38,335 nucleotides of DNA, taken from Deltaproteobacteria bacterium (lineage in GTDB: Bacteria; Desulfobacterota; Desulfobulbia; Desulfobulbales; VMSU01). Shown one piece after another: positions 23,390 through 31,773 of this stretch. The notes beneath the pieces are model-generated. The model searched no databases and was not told where the DNA came from. It was given only the letters and a program-made list of their open reading frames with translations. Each line of letters begins with the position of its first letter. The stretch's first letter is position 1. The stretch spans positions 1 through 38,335 of the forward strand of contig JAJRZN010000179.1 in NCBI GenBank assembly GCA_024275235.1, given 5' to 3'. The position numbers and the translations under genes are program-made.

Positions 23390-24685
23390 ATGAATGCAAA
23401 AAAGTTTGAGGTGGCAGCCTGTCCCGAGATGTGGGAAGGCCTTGATATGGATGTGGCAAGGTTTGACAAGGCCCGCCTGATGCTGGGCGAAACCTATGAA
23501 AAGCTGTTTCTCTCCCAGACGCGGCGGCCGGAAAAAATGGCCTATTTTGATGATATGATCTCTGGGATATTCGGCGGCCGGATTAAGGAAATTCTGACGG
23601 TCAAGAAGTCCGGCAAACCGGTGGTGGGCACCTTCTGCGTTTATATCCCTGAGGAAATCGTGGTGGCGGCAGGGGGTGTCTGTATTGGACTCTGCGGCGG
23701 CTCGCCGGGCTCCATTCCTGACGCCGAGAAAATTCTGCCCCGCAATATCTGTCCCATGGTTAAATCAGCTTACGGTTTCAAGGCCGGGCGTATTTGCCCG
23801 TATTTCCAGGTGGTGGATTTTGTCTATGGCGAGACCACCTGTGACGCCAAGAAAAAGACCTGGGAAATTCTTGATCGTCTCGTTCCCACCCATGTCATGG
23901 AAATTCCGCAGATGAAAAGAGCCCGAGACCGGGCTCTGTGGCTGGAAGAGGTTAAGGATTTTAAGACTAAGGTGGAGGAGATCAGCGGCAGCGCGGTATC
24001 TAAGGATAATCTGGCCGGGGCTGTCAGGCTGATTAACAATAAACGGCGGGCCCTGCAGCGCCTGACCAAGCTGCGGGCCAATAATCCCGCTCCCATCAGC
24101 GGCAGGGATGCCCTGTTAATTGAGCAGATTGCCTTTTATGATGAGCCTGAACGCTTTGCCGTCAAGGTCAATGAACTATGTGATGAATTGGAGGACAGGG
24201 TGAAGGAGGGGCGGGGCGCGGTTGGCGCTGAATGCCCCAGGGTTATGGTCTCCGGCACCCCCATGGCCCTGCCGAACTGGAAAATTCACAACCTCCTGGA
24301 GAGTGCCGGGGCCGTGGTGGTCAACGAGGAATCCTGTATCGGTACCCGTTATTTTAAGGATCTGATTGCTGAGGACGGTGGCTCCATGGATGAGCAGTTA
24401 GCCAATCTCACCGACCGCTATATGCGAATCGATTGTTCCTGCTTTACCCCTAATGACGAGCGGGTGGATCAGGTCTTAAAGGAATATCGGCAGTCAAAGG
24501 CCCAGGGTATTCTCCATTACTCTCTGCAGTTCTGTCATACCTATAATATTGAGGAAATCAAGATTCGTGAGGCCTGTGAAGGTGAGGGGATTCCCTATCT
24601 CGCCATTGAAACTGATTATTCAGCGGAGGACGCGGGGCAGCTGCAGACCAGAATCGAGGCCTTTCTGGAGCAGATCGGGGACTGA
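23390..24685 (+). CDS. Double-cubane cluster / 2-hydroxyacyl-CoA dehydratase D-component family protein (HgdB-like)
   Basis: I choose ATG 23390, which has GAGG 6 bases before it (23380-23383); an upstream ATG at 23378 adds 4 residues. The 431-residue protein has the family core T-F-C-V-Y-I-P-E-E near 80, G-L-C-G-G-S-P-G and N-I-C-P-M-V-K, the Cys residues that hold an Fe-S cluster. C-terminal C-S-C-F and Q-F-C-H-T-Y also fit. HgdB/FldBC-type proteins and the related double-cubane cluster proteins use the adjacent ATPase to reach very low potentials. The single-gene form without an HgdA-like partner suits the double-cubane type. The activator gene follows 2 bp downstream. Confidence 0.82.
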   Translation: MNAKKFEVAACPEMWEGLDMDVARFDKARLMLGETYEKLFLSQTRRPEKMAYFDDMISGIFGGRIKEILTVKKSGKPVVGTFCVYIPEEIVVAAGGVCIGLCGGSPGSIPDAEKILPRNICPMVKSAYGFKAGRICPYFQVVDFVYGETTCDAKKKTWEILDRLVPTHVMEIPQMKRARDRALWLEEVKDFKTKVEEISGSAVSKDNLAGAVRLINNKRRALQRLTKLRANNPAPISGRDALLIEQIAFYDEPERFAVKVNELCDELEDRVKEGRGAVGAECPRVMVSGTPMALPNWKIHNLLESAGAVVVNEESCIGTRYFKDLIAEDGGSMDEQLANLTDRYMRIDCSCFTPNDERVDQVLKEYRQSKAQGILHYSLQFCHTYNIEEIKIREACEGEGIPYLAIETDYSAEDAGQLQTRIEAFLEQIGD

Positions 24686-24687
24686 AG

Positions 24688-25437
24688 ATGGTGGTTGGTA
24701 TTGATCTGGGTTCACGCACCATTAAACTCGCCGTTCTCAGGGATGGCGTGATTGTTGATCAGCAGTTAGCTGAGAGCGGTTTTGATCCCTATACCCAGGC
24801 GCGGGGCATGCTTGAAAAATATGGGGCCAAAAAAATTGTCGCCACCGGCTACGGCCGTCATCTGGCCCGTGAACATTTTGCCCATGAGGTCATAACCGAG
24901 ATCAAGGCGCACGCCCTTGGCGCCCGTTATTTCTTCCCGCGCTGCCATACAGTTATTGACATCGGCGGCCAGGATTCCAAGGTAATTGCCCTGGATAAGG
25001 CGGGCCGGGTAAGTAACTTCCAGATGAATGATAAATGTGCCGCCGGCACCGGCCGTTTTTTAGAGATCATGGCTGCCTCCCTGGGCTTTCGGCTGAACGA
25101 CTTCGGAGCGGCGGCCCTGAAGTCGAAGACGGAGGTGACGATAAATTCCATGTGCACGGTTTTTGCCGAGTCCGAGGTTATTTCCATGAAAAACCGGGGC
25201 ATCCCGGCGGTGGATATAGCGAGGGGCGTGCATCATTCCGTGGTTAACCGGCTTGCCGCCATGCTTGAGCGCCTGGGCTATGAGGAGGAAATAGTTTTTT
25301 CCGGCGGCGTGGCCCGTAACCCCTGTATGGGACATATGCTGCGGGAGCGTCTTGGCGGCCGGGCGCGGATAATCTCCCCCGCGGATCCCGACCTGATGGG
25401 AGCCGTGGGGGCGGCTCTGTACGGTCTGCGGCTATAA
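24688..25437 (+). CDS. 2-hydroxyacyl-CoA dehydratase activator-type ATPase (BadF/HgdC-like)
   Basis: The 249-residue ASKHA ATPase has G-I-D-L-G-S-R-T (phosphate 1), D-I-G-G-Q-D-S-K-V-I (phosphate 2), N-D-K-C-A-A-G-T-G-R-F with the cluster Cys, a second Cys in S-M-C-T-V-F, and F-S-G-G-V-A-R-N-P. In this family a dimer holds one [4Fe-4S] cluster between subunits and uses ATP to inject an electron into its partner. It lies 2 bp after the double-cubane gene, so the two form a functional pair. Length and all motifs are standard, so the enzyme is expected to be active. What substrate the pair reduces is not known. Confidence 0.92.
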   Translation: MVVGIDLGSRTIKLAVLRDGVIVDQQLAESGFDPYTQARGMLEKYGAKKIVATGYGRHLAREHFAHEVITEIKAHALGARYFFPRCHTVIDIGGQDSKVIALDKAGRVSNFQMNDKCAAGTGRFLEIMAASLGFRLNDFGAAALKSKTEVTINSMCTVFAESEVISMKNRGIPAVDIARGVHHSVVNRLAAMLERLGYEEEIVFSGGVARNPCMGHMLRERLGGRARIISPADPDLMGAVGAALYGLRL

Positions 25438-25613
25438 AGGATTTTTGCAGCATGGCAGGTACTATCAACTGCTGCTTTCTGTATCAGATGGTAATTATTG
25501 TCTGATGGGAGAGGCAGGGAAATTCCCTTGCAAATTATCAACGCTATGTTTAATTTACTGGCTGTTGTCGTATTCAGTTGTACTGGTACTTTCCTCGTAC
25601 AGGTTTTTCCATA

Positions 25614-25764
25614 TTGAAATATCATACTCGTCATATTGAAAATAAATTCCCTCAGTATGCCCATCATTTCAAGGCGGTACTGGTCACCGGAGCCAGGCAA
25701 GACCCTGATTTTTTTCTTGATACCCATCCTCCCCCTCTAATTTTTGATGAAATCCAATTTGCGA
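25614..25764 (+). pseudogene. Remnant of an AAA-family (DUF4143/AAA_14 type) ATP-binding protein
   Basis: The frame from TTG 25614 begins K-Y-H-T-R-H-I-E-N-K, then A-V-L-V-T-G-A-R-Q, then directly D-P-D-F-F-L-D-T-H-P-P-P-L-I-F-D-E-I-Q-F-A. In intact family members V-T-G-A-R-Q is followed by a P-loop (V/T-G-K-S/T), with the F-F-L-D and D-E-I-Q segments some 35-40 residues later. The P-loop and that stretch are missing here and the rest of the protein is gone after about 25764. No ATPase activity is expected. The remainder of 25438-25743 shows nothing else that I recognise. Confidence 0.65.
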
Positions 25765-26733
25765 AAACAGGAAAGAGGAGGCAGGACTGTTTTGTTGAAG
25801 CGGATGATCTTGAAACAATATTGTAAACTGATTCCGTTAGTCGGGATGTGCCTTATGCTGCCGTTTTTTTTCTACGGCGGCCCCTCCGGCCATTCCCTTC
25901 GCTCCTTTATGGCCGCCTGGAACCTTGGTCACCCCCTGTTTTTTATGCTCTTTGTTTGTTATTTCGGCTGGAAGAAGGGGGGCGTGGTTTCATGGACCTG
26001 GATCCTGCGGATTTTTTTGCTGATTCTGCTGATCGGCTCTTTAATAGAGATAATCCAGTCCGGTATTCCCGGCAGAACGGCCAGCGCTCTGGATGTGGTT
26101 CGTGATTTAATGGGCGGGGTGTTAGGGGTTGTCTGGTTGAGGTGGTCTTCTTCCCCCCTCAGGGTTCGCCTGGGGCTGGCGCTTGTTGCCGTTGTTATCT
26201 TATGCTGGAATTTCTATCCTGTTGCCACCGCTCTTGTTGATGAATGGCAGGCCGAACAAGATTTCCCGCTCCTGGCAGGCTTTGAGCATCCCTGTGAAGT
26301 GTCCAGATGGGTAGAGGGGGATTCTGTGATTCGCCGCAGTCGGAAACGGGCACGGCAGGGGCATTTTTCCTTGCGCGTCTCTTTAAGTACCGCGACCTAT
26401 TCCGGTGTCCATCTGGAGTATTTCCCCCATAACTGGCAGGGGCTGTCCTTTCTGGCTTTCAGTATTTACAATAAAGGCCTCAAGCCGCTGGCCATAACCG
26501 TGCGGGTTAATGATAAAAAGCACGAAGAGGGGCCGCAGCTTTATAAAGACCGCTACAATCGTTCTTTTATCACTCATCATGGCTGGAATGATATTAAAAT
26601 CAGCCTCGCTGATATTCGCAACGCCCCTGCTGACAGAAAGATGAATATGTCTGAGATCAGCGAATTGGGATTTTTTGTGATCCGCGAGAAAAGAGACAGG
26701 GTGATTTTTTTAGATGATGTCCGTCTGATTTAA
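25747..26733 (+). CDS. VanZ-like membrane protein with C-terminal beta-sandwich domain
   Basis: About 328 residues from ATG 25747. The start is uncertain because the gene's 5' end overlaps the decayed ATPase fragment; TTG 25792 (GGAGG 10 bases before) and ATG 25804 are alternatives. Four or so membrane segments (about residues 30-170) carry VanZ motifs: N-L-G-H-P-L-F-F and E-I-I-Q-S-G-I-P-G-R-T-A-S-A-L-D-V-V-R-D-L-M-G-G. The C-terminal 150 residues look like an extracytoplasmic beta-sandwich, ending in F-L-D-D-V-R-L, common in carbohydrate-binding-like domains. The role of VanZ proteins outside teicoplanin resistance is unclear. Its last 4 bp overlap the opposing DUF4126 gene. Confidence 0.75.
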   Translation: MKSNLRKQERGGRTVLLKRMILKQYCKLIPLVGMCLMLPFFFYGGPSGHSLRSFMAAWNLGHPLFFMLFVCYFGWKKGGVVSWTWILRIFLLILLIGSLIEIIQSGIPGRTASALDVVRDLMGGVLGVVWLRWSSSPLRVRLGLALVAVVILCWNFYPVATALVDEWQAEQDFPLLAGFEHPCEVSRWVEGDSVIRRSRKRARQGHFSLRVSLSTATYSGVHLEYFPHNWQGLSFLAFSIYNKGLKPLAITVRVNDKKHEEGPQLYKDRYNRSFITHHGWNDIKISLADIRNAPADRKMNMSEISELGFFVIREKRDRVIFLDDVRLI

Positions 26734-27371
26734 GGTGCTGAAGGGGGTGCGGCCGGGGGAATATCTTCCTGACGAAAGAGCCGGAGCAGCCAGGCAAAGA
26801 CCTTTTTTATGCCCCGCCAGATTTTCGGCAGCAGCCAGGCCGCGAAAACAATAAAGATGACAAGCAGGGCCAGGAACAGGACAGGGTGATGCAGTGAGGT
26901 CCACAACCCGGCGAAAACCATGGCGTCTTCACTAATGGATGCCGCCCAGTTGGTAAAGGGCTCCGGTGAGGTGTTGATTATTACCCGGCTGCCGGCTTTG
27001 GTCGCGTGACTGCCGGCCGCCAGGCCTCCACCGACAATCCCGGCGGCAATACTTACCGCCGGACTGACATTGCCCACTGCCGCCGCGGCCAGCATGGCAC
27101 CGGCCGGGATTCGGATAAAGGTGTGAATGGTATCCCAGCCGGTATCGACGCCGGGAATTTTATCGGTGATAAATTCTATTACATACATGCCGCCCGCCGC
27201 CATTATAACCATGGGGTTGGCCAGAACCTGCAAGTCGGGCGGCAGGGTCATGTTGCCGGTATAGCCCATGAAGCCGAGCATGGCTATGGCCGCGTAAAGG
27301 TTAATGCCGCTGGCCCACCCCAGGCCCATGCTCAGGGCGATTGTACTGGTAATAGAAGCAAGTGGATTCAT
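26730..27371 (-). CDS. DUF4126 family membrane protein
   Basis: A 213-residue protein with five or six hydrophobic stretches and the family's N-terminal S-M-G-L-G-W-A-S-G-I-N-L-Y motif, followed by small-residue-rich helices (G-G-G-L-A-A-G-S-H-A-T-K-A) and a basic C-terminal end. The function of the family is unknown; the protein should sit in the inner membrane. It lies 18 bp downstream of the MscS gene on the same strand, so the two may be co-transcribed, and it is convergent with VanZ with a 4-bp overlap. Confidence 0.8.
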   Translation of the reverse strand: MNPLASITSTIALSMGLGWASGINLYAAIAMLGFMGYTGNMTLPPDLQVLANPMVIMAAGGMYVIEFITDKIPGVDTGWDTIHTFIRIPAGAMLAAAAVGNVSPAVSIAAGIVGGGLAAGSHATKAGSRVIINTSPEPFTNWAASISEDAMVFAGLWTSLHHPVLFLALLVIFIVFAAWLLPKIWRGIKKVFAWLLRLFRQEDIPPAAPPSAP

Positions 27372-27389
27372 GACTGTTGGTGAATAATT

Positions 27390-28202
27390 TTACTCTTTAT
27401 GCTCAAAAAGATGGACATCGCGCTGCGGAAACGGAATGGATATACCTTCTTCGTCAAACTTCTTCTTAACCGCCTCGGTGACGTCAAAATATACCGGCCA
27501 GTGGTCAGCGGATTTTACCCAGGGACGGACTACAAAATTAACCGAGCTGTCGGCCAGTTCCGAGACGGCAATCTGTGGTGCCGGCTCAGGCAGGATACGT
27601 TTCTCCTGGGCCAGAATCCCGCTGATTATTGTCCGCACCTGCTCTATATCATCATTGTAACCGACTCCGAATACCATGTCTACCCGGCGGGTTGGTTTGG
27701 CGGAATAATTAACAATATTGTCGGAGGAAATTTTAGAGTTGGGGATAATTATGGTTTTGTTGTCTACTGTTTTTAACTGGGTGGAAAAAAGTTGAACTTC
27801 TTCTACCGTACCCGATGCTCCTCCTCCTTCAATGAAATCCCCGACTTTGTATGGTTTGAAGATAATTAATAATACTCCCGCCGCGAAATTGGCTAATGAG
27901 CCCTGCAGGGCCAGGCCGACGGCCAGGCCGGCAGCACCTAATACCGCCACAAAGGATGCTGTCTGAATTCCCAGCTTGCCGAAGGCGGCAATGATTACAA
28001 AGGCAAGGAGCCCCATATATACCAGGTGATTAATAAAACCCCGCAGAGTTGGGTCAACATTCCGTCTAATCATAACATGGTCAAGCACCCGGCGGACGAG
28101 TTTCGCGGTCCAGCGTCCGATCAGGAAGATAAGCAGTGCCGCGACCAGGTTTAAACCGTAAAGGGCGATGATTGTTTGAGCCCGGATTAATAGATGTTCC
28201 AT
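27390..28202 (-). CDS. Small-conductance mechanosensitive channel, MscS family
   Basis: The start is ATG 28202, with AGGAGG 6 bases before it (28214-28209). A longer frame to 28283 lacks this and has no signal. The 270-residue protein has three hydrophobic segments in the first 130 residues. TM3 is followed by G-A-A-G-L-A-V-G-L-A-L-Q-G-S-L-A-N-F-A-A-G, the pore-lining signature of MscS, and the beta domain has I-I-P-N-S-K-I. It is about the size of E. coli MscS. It opens under membrane tension to release solutes in osmotic downshift. It is followed by the DUF4126 gene. A regulatory link between the two is only suggested by spacing. Confidence 0.93.
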   Translation of the reverse strand: MEHLLIRAQTIIALYGLNLVAALLIFLIGRWTAKLVRRVLDHVMIRRNVDPTLRGFINHLVYMGLLAFVIIAAFGKLGIQTASFVAVLGAAGLAVGLALQGSLANFAAGVLLIIFKPYKVGDFIEGGGASGTVEEVQLFSTQLKTVDNKTIIIPNSKISSDNIVNYSAKPTRRVDMVFGVGYNDDIEQVRTIISGILAQEKRILPEPAPQIAVSELADSSVNFVVRPWVKSADHWPVYFDVTEAVKKKFDEEGISIPFPQRDVHLFEHKE

Positions 28203-28365
28203 GATCAGCCTCCTTTTTGTTCTTGTTCTGAATGAAAAAATGTCAGAAAGATATAAAAGACCAAAATATCGTTTAAATGACAATAAATATTATTTGCAAT
28301 ATTGTTTTTATTGATTAAATAGGAGTACATAGTATGGCGTAAATTTTGTGGCTGTTCACTGTGGG

Positions 28366-28383
28366 TTTAAAGCCAGCTTTAAA
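28366..28383. other. Perfect 7-bp stem hairpin upstream of the vWA-OmpA lipoprotein gene
   Basis: TTTAAAG-CCAG-CTTTAAA lies 42 bp before the start codon of the gene at 28425, in the AT-rich 222-bp divergent region with mscS. No T-tract follows, so it is not a terminator. It could be a leader hairpin or an operator. Confidence 0.25.
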
Positions 28384-28424
28384 TTGGAATATTTAAAATT
28401 TAAAAAATTAAAGGAGAATTTGAA

Positions 28425-29699
28425 ATGGGAAAAAATGCGCAATATCTGTTTTTGGCTCTTGTCAGCCTGATGTTTACGGCCTGTGCTCCCCAAATTACCC
28501 CGCAGCCTTTTACGCCTGTGGACCTTTCTTCTCAGGTGCGGAGCGGTCAGTACCAGAAAAGCGTTGATAATTTTATGGTTATTTTTGATGCCTCTTCGTC
28601 AATGGGGAATACCTATGAGGGAGCGCGTAAATTTGCTCAGGCCAAGGTTGTGGCCGATAATCTGAACAATACCCTGCCCGCTCTTGATATCCAGGCGGGA
28701 ATCAGGGCCTTTGGCCCCCGTGGTTTCTCCCTGGCCAATGGCAGCTCGCCCTTATACGGCATGACAAAATATTCTCATCAGGGCTTCTCTAAGGCCATGG
28801 CCGCTCTTACATCTCCCGGCGGTCTGACTCCCCTGCCCGGAGCCTTTGAGGCCGCTGCCAGGGATTTAAGCGGAACCAGCGGGCCAATTGCCGTTATTTT
28901 AATCAGTGACGCTGAAAACGTCGGCCAGACCTCGGTTGACGCGGCTCGGGCCATGAAAAAAATTTACGGCGATAGATTATGTATATATCCCGTTTTAATT
29001 GGTAACGGTGCCGGCAGCAGAGAGGTTATGGAACAGATTGCCTCCACCAGCGGCTGTGGCTTTGTCTCTGATTACGCGGCATTAAGTACTCCGCAGGGCA
29101 TGGCTGATTTTGTTAAAAAGGTGTTTCTGAAGGCGGCTGTGGATAGTGATGGTGATGGCGTTGTTGACCAGTTTGATCACTGTCCCAACACGCCGCGGGG
29201 GGTTAAGGTTGATAAAAATGGCTGCCAGATTAAAACTAAAGCGGTAATTGGAGATTCGGATCATGATGGTGTGCCGAATTCACGTGATCTCTGCCCCGAT
29301 ACGCCTTTAGGGATAAAGGTAGATAAAGACGGCTGTCCCCTGCCCATAACCAGTCCTCAGACCATTGAACTGCAGGTGCGGTTTAATTTTGATAAAGATA
29401 TTGTGCGTCCCGTCTATGACGCTGAACTGGCAAAATTCGCCAAATTCATGAAGGCGCATCCCGAAATCTCGGTTACTCTCGAAGGGTATACCGATAATGT
29501 CGGCAGCAGGGCCTATAATCAAGCCTTATCACAGAGAAGGGCCATGAGTGTTAAGCGTTATCTTGAATCTCATTTCGGTCTTAATCCGGCCAGGCTTAAA
29601 ACTGTCGGCTATGGTTTCAGCCGGCCGGTGGCCTCTAATAATACTCCTGACGGCCGTCGGATGAACAGGAGAGTTTACGCCACTCTTTCAGTGCAATAG
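28425..29699 (+). CDS. Lipoprotein with vWA, thrombospondin type 3 and OmpA domains
   Basis: A 424-residue protein with a lipobox F-T-A-C (Cys 20), a von Willebrand A domain with MIDAS D-A-S-S-S (55-59), two thrombospondin type 3 calcium repeats (D-G-D-G-V-V-D-Q-F-D-H-C and D-H-D-G-V-P-N-S-R-D-L-C) and an OmpA-type peptidoglycan-binding domain (V-R-F-N-F-D at the start, N-Q-A-L-S-Q-R-R-A and R-R-V-Y-A at the end). It should be outer-membrane anchored, tied to peptidoglycan, with the vWA domain in the periplasm or outside. A strong AAGGAG precedes the start. OmpA proteins with TSP3 repeats are common; adding a lipid-anchored vWA is less so. The DUF4197 gene follows 17 bp later. Confidence 0.87.
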   Translation: MGKNAQYLFLALVSLMFTACAPQITPQPFTPVDLSSQVRSGQYQKSVDNFMVIFDASSSMGNTYEGARKFAQAKVVADNLNNTLPALDIQAGIRAFGPRGFSLANGSSPLYGMTKYSHQGFSKAMAALTSPGGLTPLPGAFEAAARDLSGTSGPIAVILISDAENVGQTSVDAARAMKKIYGDRLCIYPVLIGNGAGSREVMEQIASTSGCGFVSDYAALSTPQGMADFVKKVFLKAAVDSDGDGVVDQFDHCPNTPRGVKVDKNGCQIKTKAVIGDSDHDGVPNSRDLCPDTPLGIKVDKDGCPLPITSPQTIELQVRFNFDKDIVRPVYDAELAKFAKFMKAHPEISVTLEGYTDNVGSRAYNQALSQRRAMSVKRYLESHFGLNPARLKTVGYGFSRPVASNNTPDGRRMNRRVYATLSVQ

Positions 29700-29716
29700 C
29701 TGTTCTGGGAGATGTG

Positions 29717-30475
29717 ATGAAAAATTTTATTGTCGCTTTGACGCTGCTGCTCATCGTCTTGCCCGGCCAGGCGGCCTTGGCCGGTTTCTGGGATCAATTG
29801 CAAGGGGTATCCAAAAAGGTGCTGCAGACGAATACTACGGCCACGACGACCAGGCCCATGGCATCGCTCTCCCAAAAGGAGATTGTTCTTGGCCTGAAAG
29901 ATGCCTTGCTGGTTGGTTCCAAAAGGGTCGTTTCAACCCTGGGGCGGAAGGACGCCTTTAATAAAAACAAAAAAATTCATATCCCCCTGCCGGATAATTT
30001 TAAAATAGTGCAGACTACGCTTGGCAGACTTGGCATGTCCGGTCTGCTGGATGATCTTGAGCTGCGTATGAACCGGGCGGCGGAACAGGCGGTTCCCAAG
30101 GCTGAACCAATTTTCGCGCGGACGATTAAGGCTATGACGATTAAAGATGCCATGGCGATATATAAAGGCCCCGATGACGCGGCGACCCGTTACTTTGAGA
30201 AAAAAATGAGTCGGTCGCTGCATGCCGCCATGCGGCCAATAGTGCAAAAATCTCTTGCTCAGTCCGGGGCAGTGGCTGTTTACGATCAGGTTATGGGCCG
30301 TTATAAGTCCGTACCCTTTGTCCCTGACATAAAAGATAAGCTGACCGCCGATGTTTTAAACCGTTCCCTTGCCGCTGTTTTTGATTATCTTGCCAGGGAG
30401 GAAGCAGCAATTCGACGTAATCCGTTAAAGCGTACCACCTCTATTTTACGCAAGATATTTAGTGCTGAACAATAA
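29717..30475 (+). CDS. DUF4197 family exported protein
   Basis: I choose ATG 29717, with GGGAG 5 bases before it; the GTG three bases upstream is an alternative. The 252-residue protein has a signal peptide (about 1-22, ending A-L-A), then L-S-Q-K-E-I-V-L-G-L-K-D-A-L and repeated amphipathic helices that match the DUF4197 family, whose function is unknown. It lies 17 bp after the vWA-OmpA lipoprotein and 20 bp before sbcD, so all may be one transcript; the envelope lipoprotein upstream is the more natural partner. Confidence 0.83.
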   Translation: MKNFIVALTLLLIVLPGQAALAGFWDQLQGVSKKVLQTNTTATTTRPMASLSQKEIVLGLKDALLVGSKRVVSTLGRKDAFNKNKKIHIPLPDNFKIVQTTLGRLGMSGLLDDLELRMNRAAEQAVPKAEPIFARTIKAMTIKDAMAIYKGPDDAATRYFEKKMSRSLHAAMRPIVQKSLAQSGAVAVYDQVMGRYKSVPFVPDIKDKLTADVLNRSLAAVFDYLAREEAAIRRNPLKRTTSILRKIFSAEQ

Positions 30476-30495
30476 GGGAGTGCACAAAAGTCTGA

Positions 30496-31737
30496 ATGAA
30501 GATTCTTCACACCTCTGACTGGCATTTGGGGCGTTCCCTTTACGGGCGTAAACGTTATGACGAGTCTGGCGCCTTTCTTGACTGGCTCAGCAGTACGATA
30601 GAAAATGAAAAGATTGATGCCCTGCTGATTGCCGGGGACATCTTCGATATCAGTACCCCCAGCAACCGGGCTCAGGAACTGTATTACCGCTTCCTATGCC
30701 GGGTGTCCAATTCATGTTGCCGTCATATTGTGGTTATTGCCGGTAACCATGATTCCCCCTCCTTTCTGAATGCCCCGAGAGAACTTCTGCAGGTCTTGAA
30801 TGTCTACGTCGTCGGTGCCATGGCGGAGAACCCTGATGATGAGGTGATTGTCCTGCGTGATGGGCAGAATCGTCCGCAGGCTATTGTCTGCGCGGTGCCT
30901 TATCTCAGGGACAGAGATATTCGTACCGTGGAACCAGGGGAAAGCGTTGATGATAAAAACGCCAAACTTGCCCTTGGTATCCGCCGCCATTATGCGGAAG
31001 TTTGTGCCCTTGCCGCCCGTAAGGAGGCCGCTTTCCGGGCGGAAGGCAACTCCCGGATACCGATTATTGCCATGGGCCATCTCTTTACCATCGGCGGCAA
31101 GACTGTTGATGGAGACGGAGTTCGGGAGCTCTATGTCGGTTCCCTGGCCCACATAGATAAAGAGTCATTCCCCGTATCAATCAATTATCTCGCTTTGGGA
31201 CACCTGCATGTCCCGCAGCAGGTGGGAGACGCGGAATATATGCGCTACAGCGGTTCTCCTGTTCCCATGGGTTATGGTGAAGCCGCTCAGGAAAAGAAGG
31301 TTGTTGTGGTGGAGTTTAACGGTGCCGCACCATTGATTAAAGAATTGCCGATTCCCTGCTTTCAGCCCTTGGAGCGGATAGTTGGTGGTCTCGATGATAT
31401 TTGCGCGAGAATAGAAGAGCTGAAACGAGCTGGCAGCACGGCATGGTTAGAGGTTGAATATACCGGTGTGGATATCGCCGCTAATCTTCGGGATATGCTT
31501 GACGAAGCCCTGACCGGTTCTGCCATGGAGCTGCGGCGGATAAAGAATAAGCGCCTGATTGAGCGGGTTATGGGTACGATTCAAGAGGACGAAACCCTCG
31601 ACGACCTGAATGTAAATGATGTCTTTGCGCGTTGTCTGGAAACCTTTGATGTGCCTCTTGATGAGCGGATTGGATTGACCAACTCCTATAACGAGATAAT
31701 TCATGACCTGCAGGAAGAAGATAAAAATGCCGAATAG
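30496..31737 (+). CDS. sbcD: SbcD nuclease subunit (Mre11-like)
   Basis: The 413-residue calcineurin-like phosphoesterase has the metal motifs D-W-H-L-G (8-12), G-D-I-F-D, G-N-H-D-S-P, M-G-H-L and G-H-L-H. With SbcC it forms the SbcCD ATP-dependent double-strand exonuclease and hairpin endonuclease that cuts palindromes and protein-blocked ends. The SbcC gene starts 36 bp downstream. Length and motifs are standard. SbcCD activity against long palindromes is worth keeping in mind for the 109-bp palindrome at 19773-19881, since such elements are unstable when SbcCD is active. Confidence 0.95.
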   Translation: MKILHTSDWHLGRSLYGRKRYDESGAFLDWLSSTIENEKIDALLIAGDIFDISTPSNRAQELYYRFLCRVSNSCCRHIVVIAGNHDSPSFLNAPRELLQVLNVYVVGAMAENPDDEVIVLRDGQNRPQAIVCAVPYLRDRDIRTVEPGESVDDKNAKLALGIRRHYAEVCALAARKEAAFRAEGNSRIPIIAMGHLFTIGGKTVDGDGVRELYVGSLAHIDKESFPVSINYLALGHLHVPQQVGDAEYMRYSGSPVPMGYGEAAQEKKVVVVEFNGAAPLIKELPIPCFQPLERIVGGLDDICARIEELKRAGSTAWLEVEYTGVDIAANLRDMLDEALTGSAMELRRIKNKRLIERVMGTIQEDETLDDLNVNDVFARCLETFDVPLDERIGLTNSYNEIIHDLQEEDKNAE

Positions 31738-31773
31738 CGGTGCGGTAACGGGCGGCTTCCGGGGTTCGAAAGC

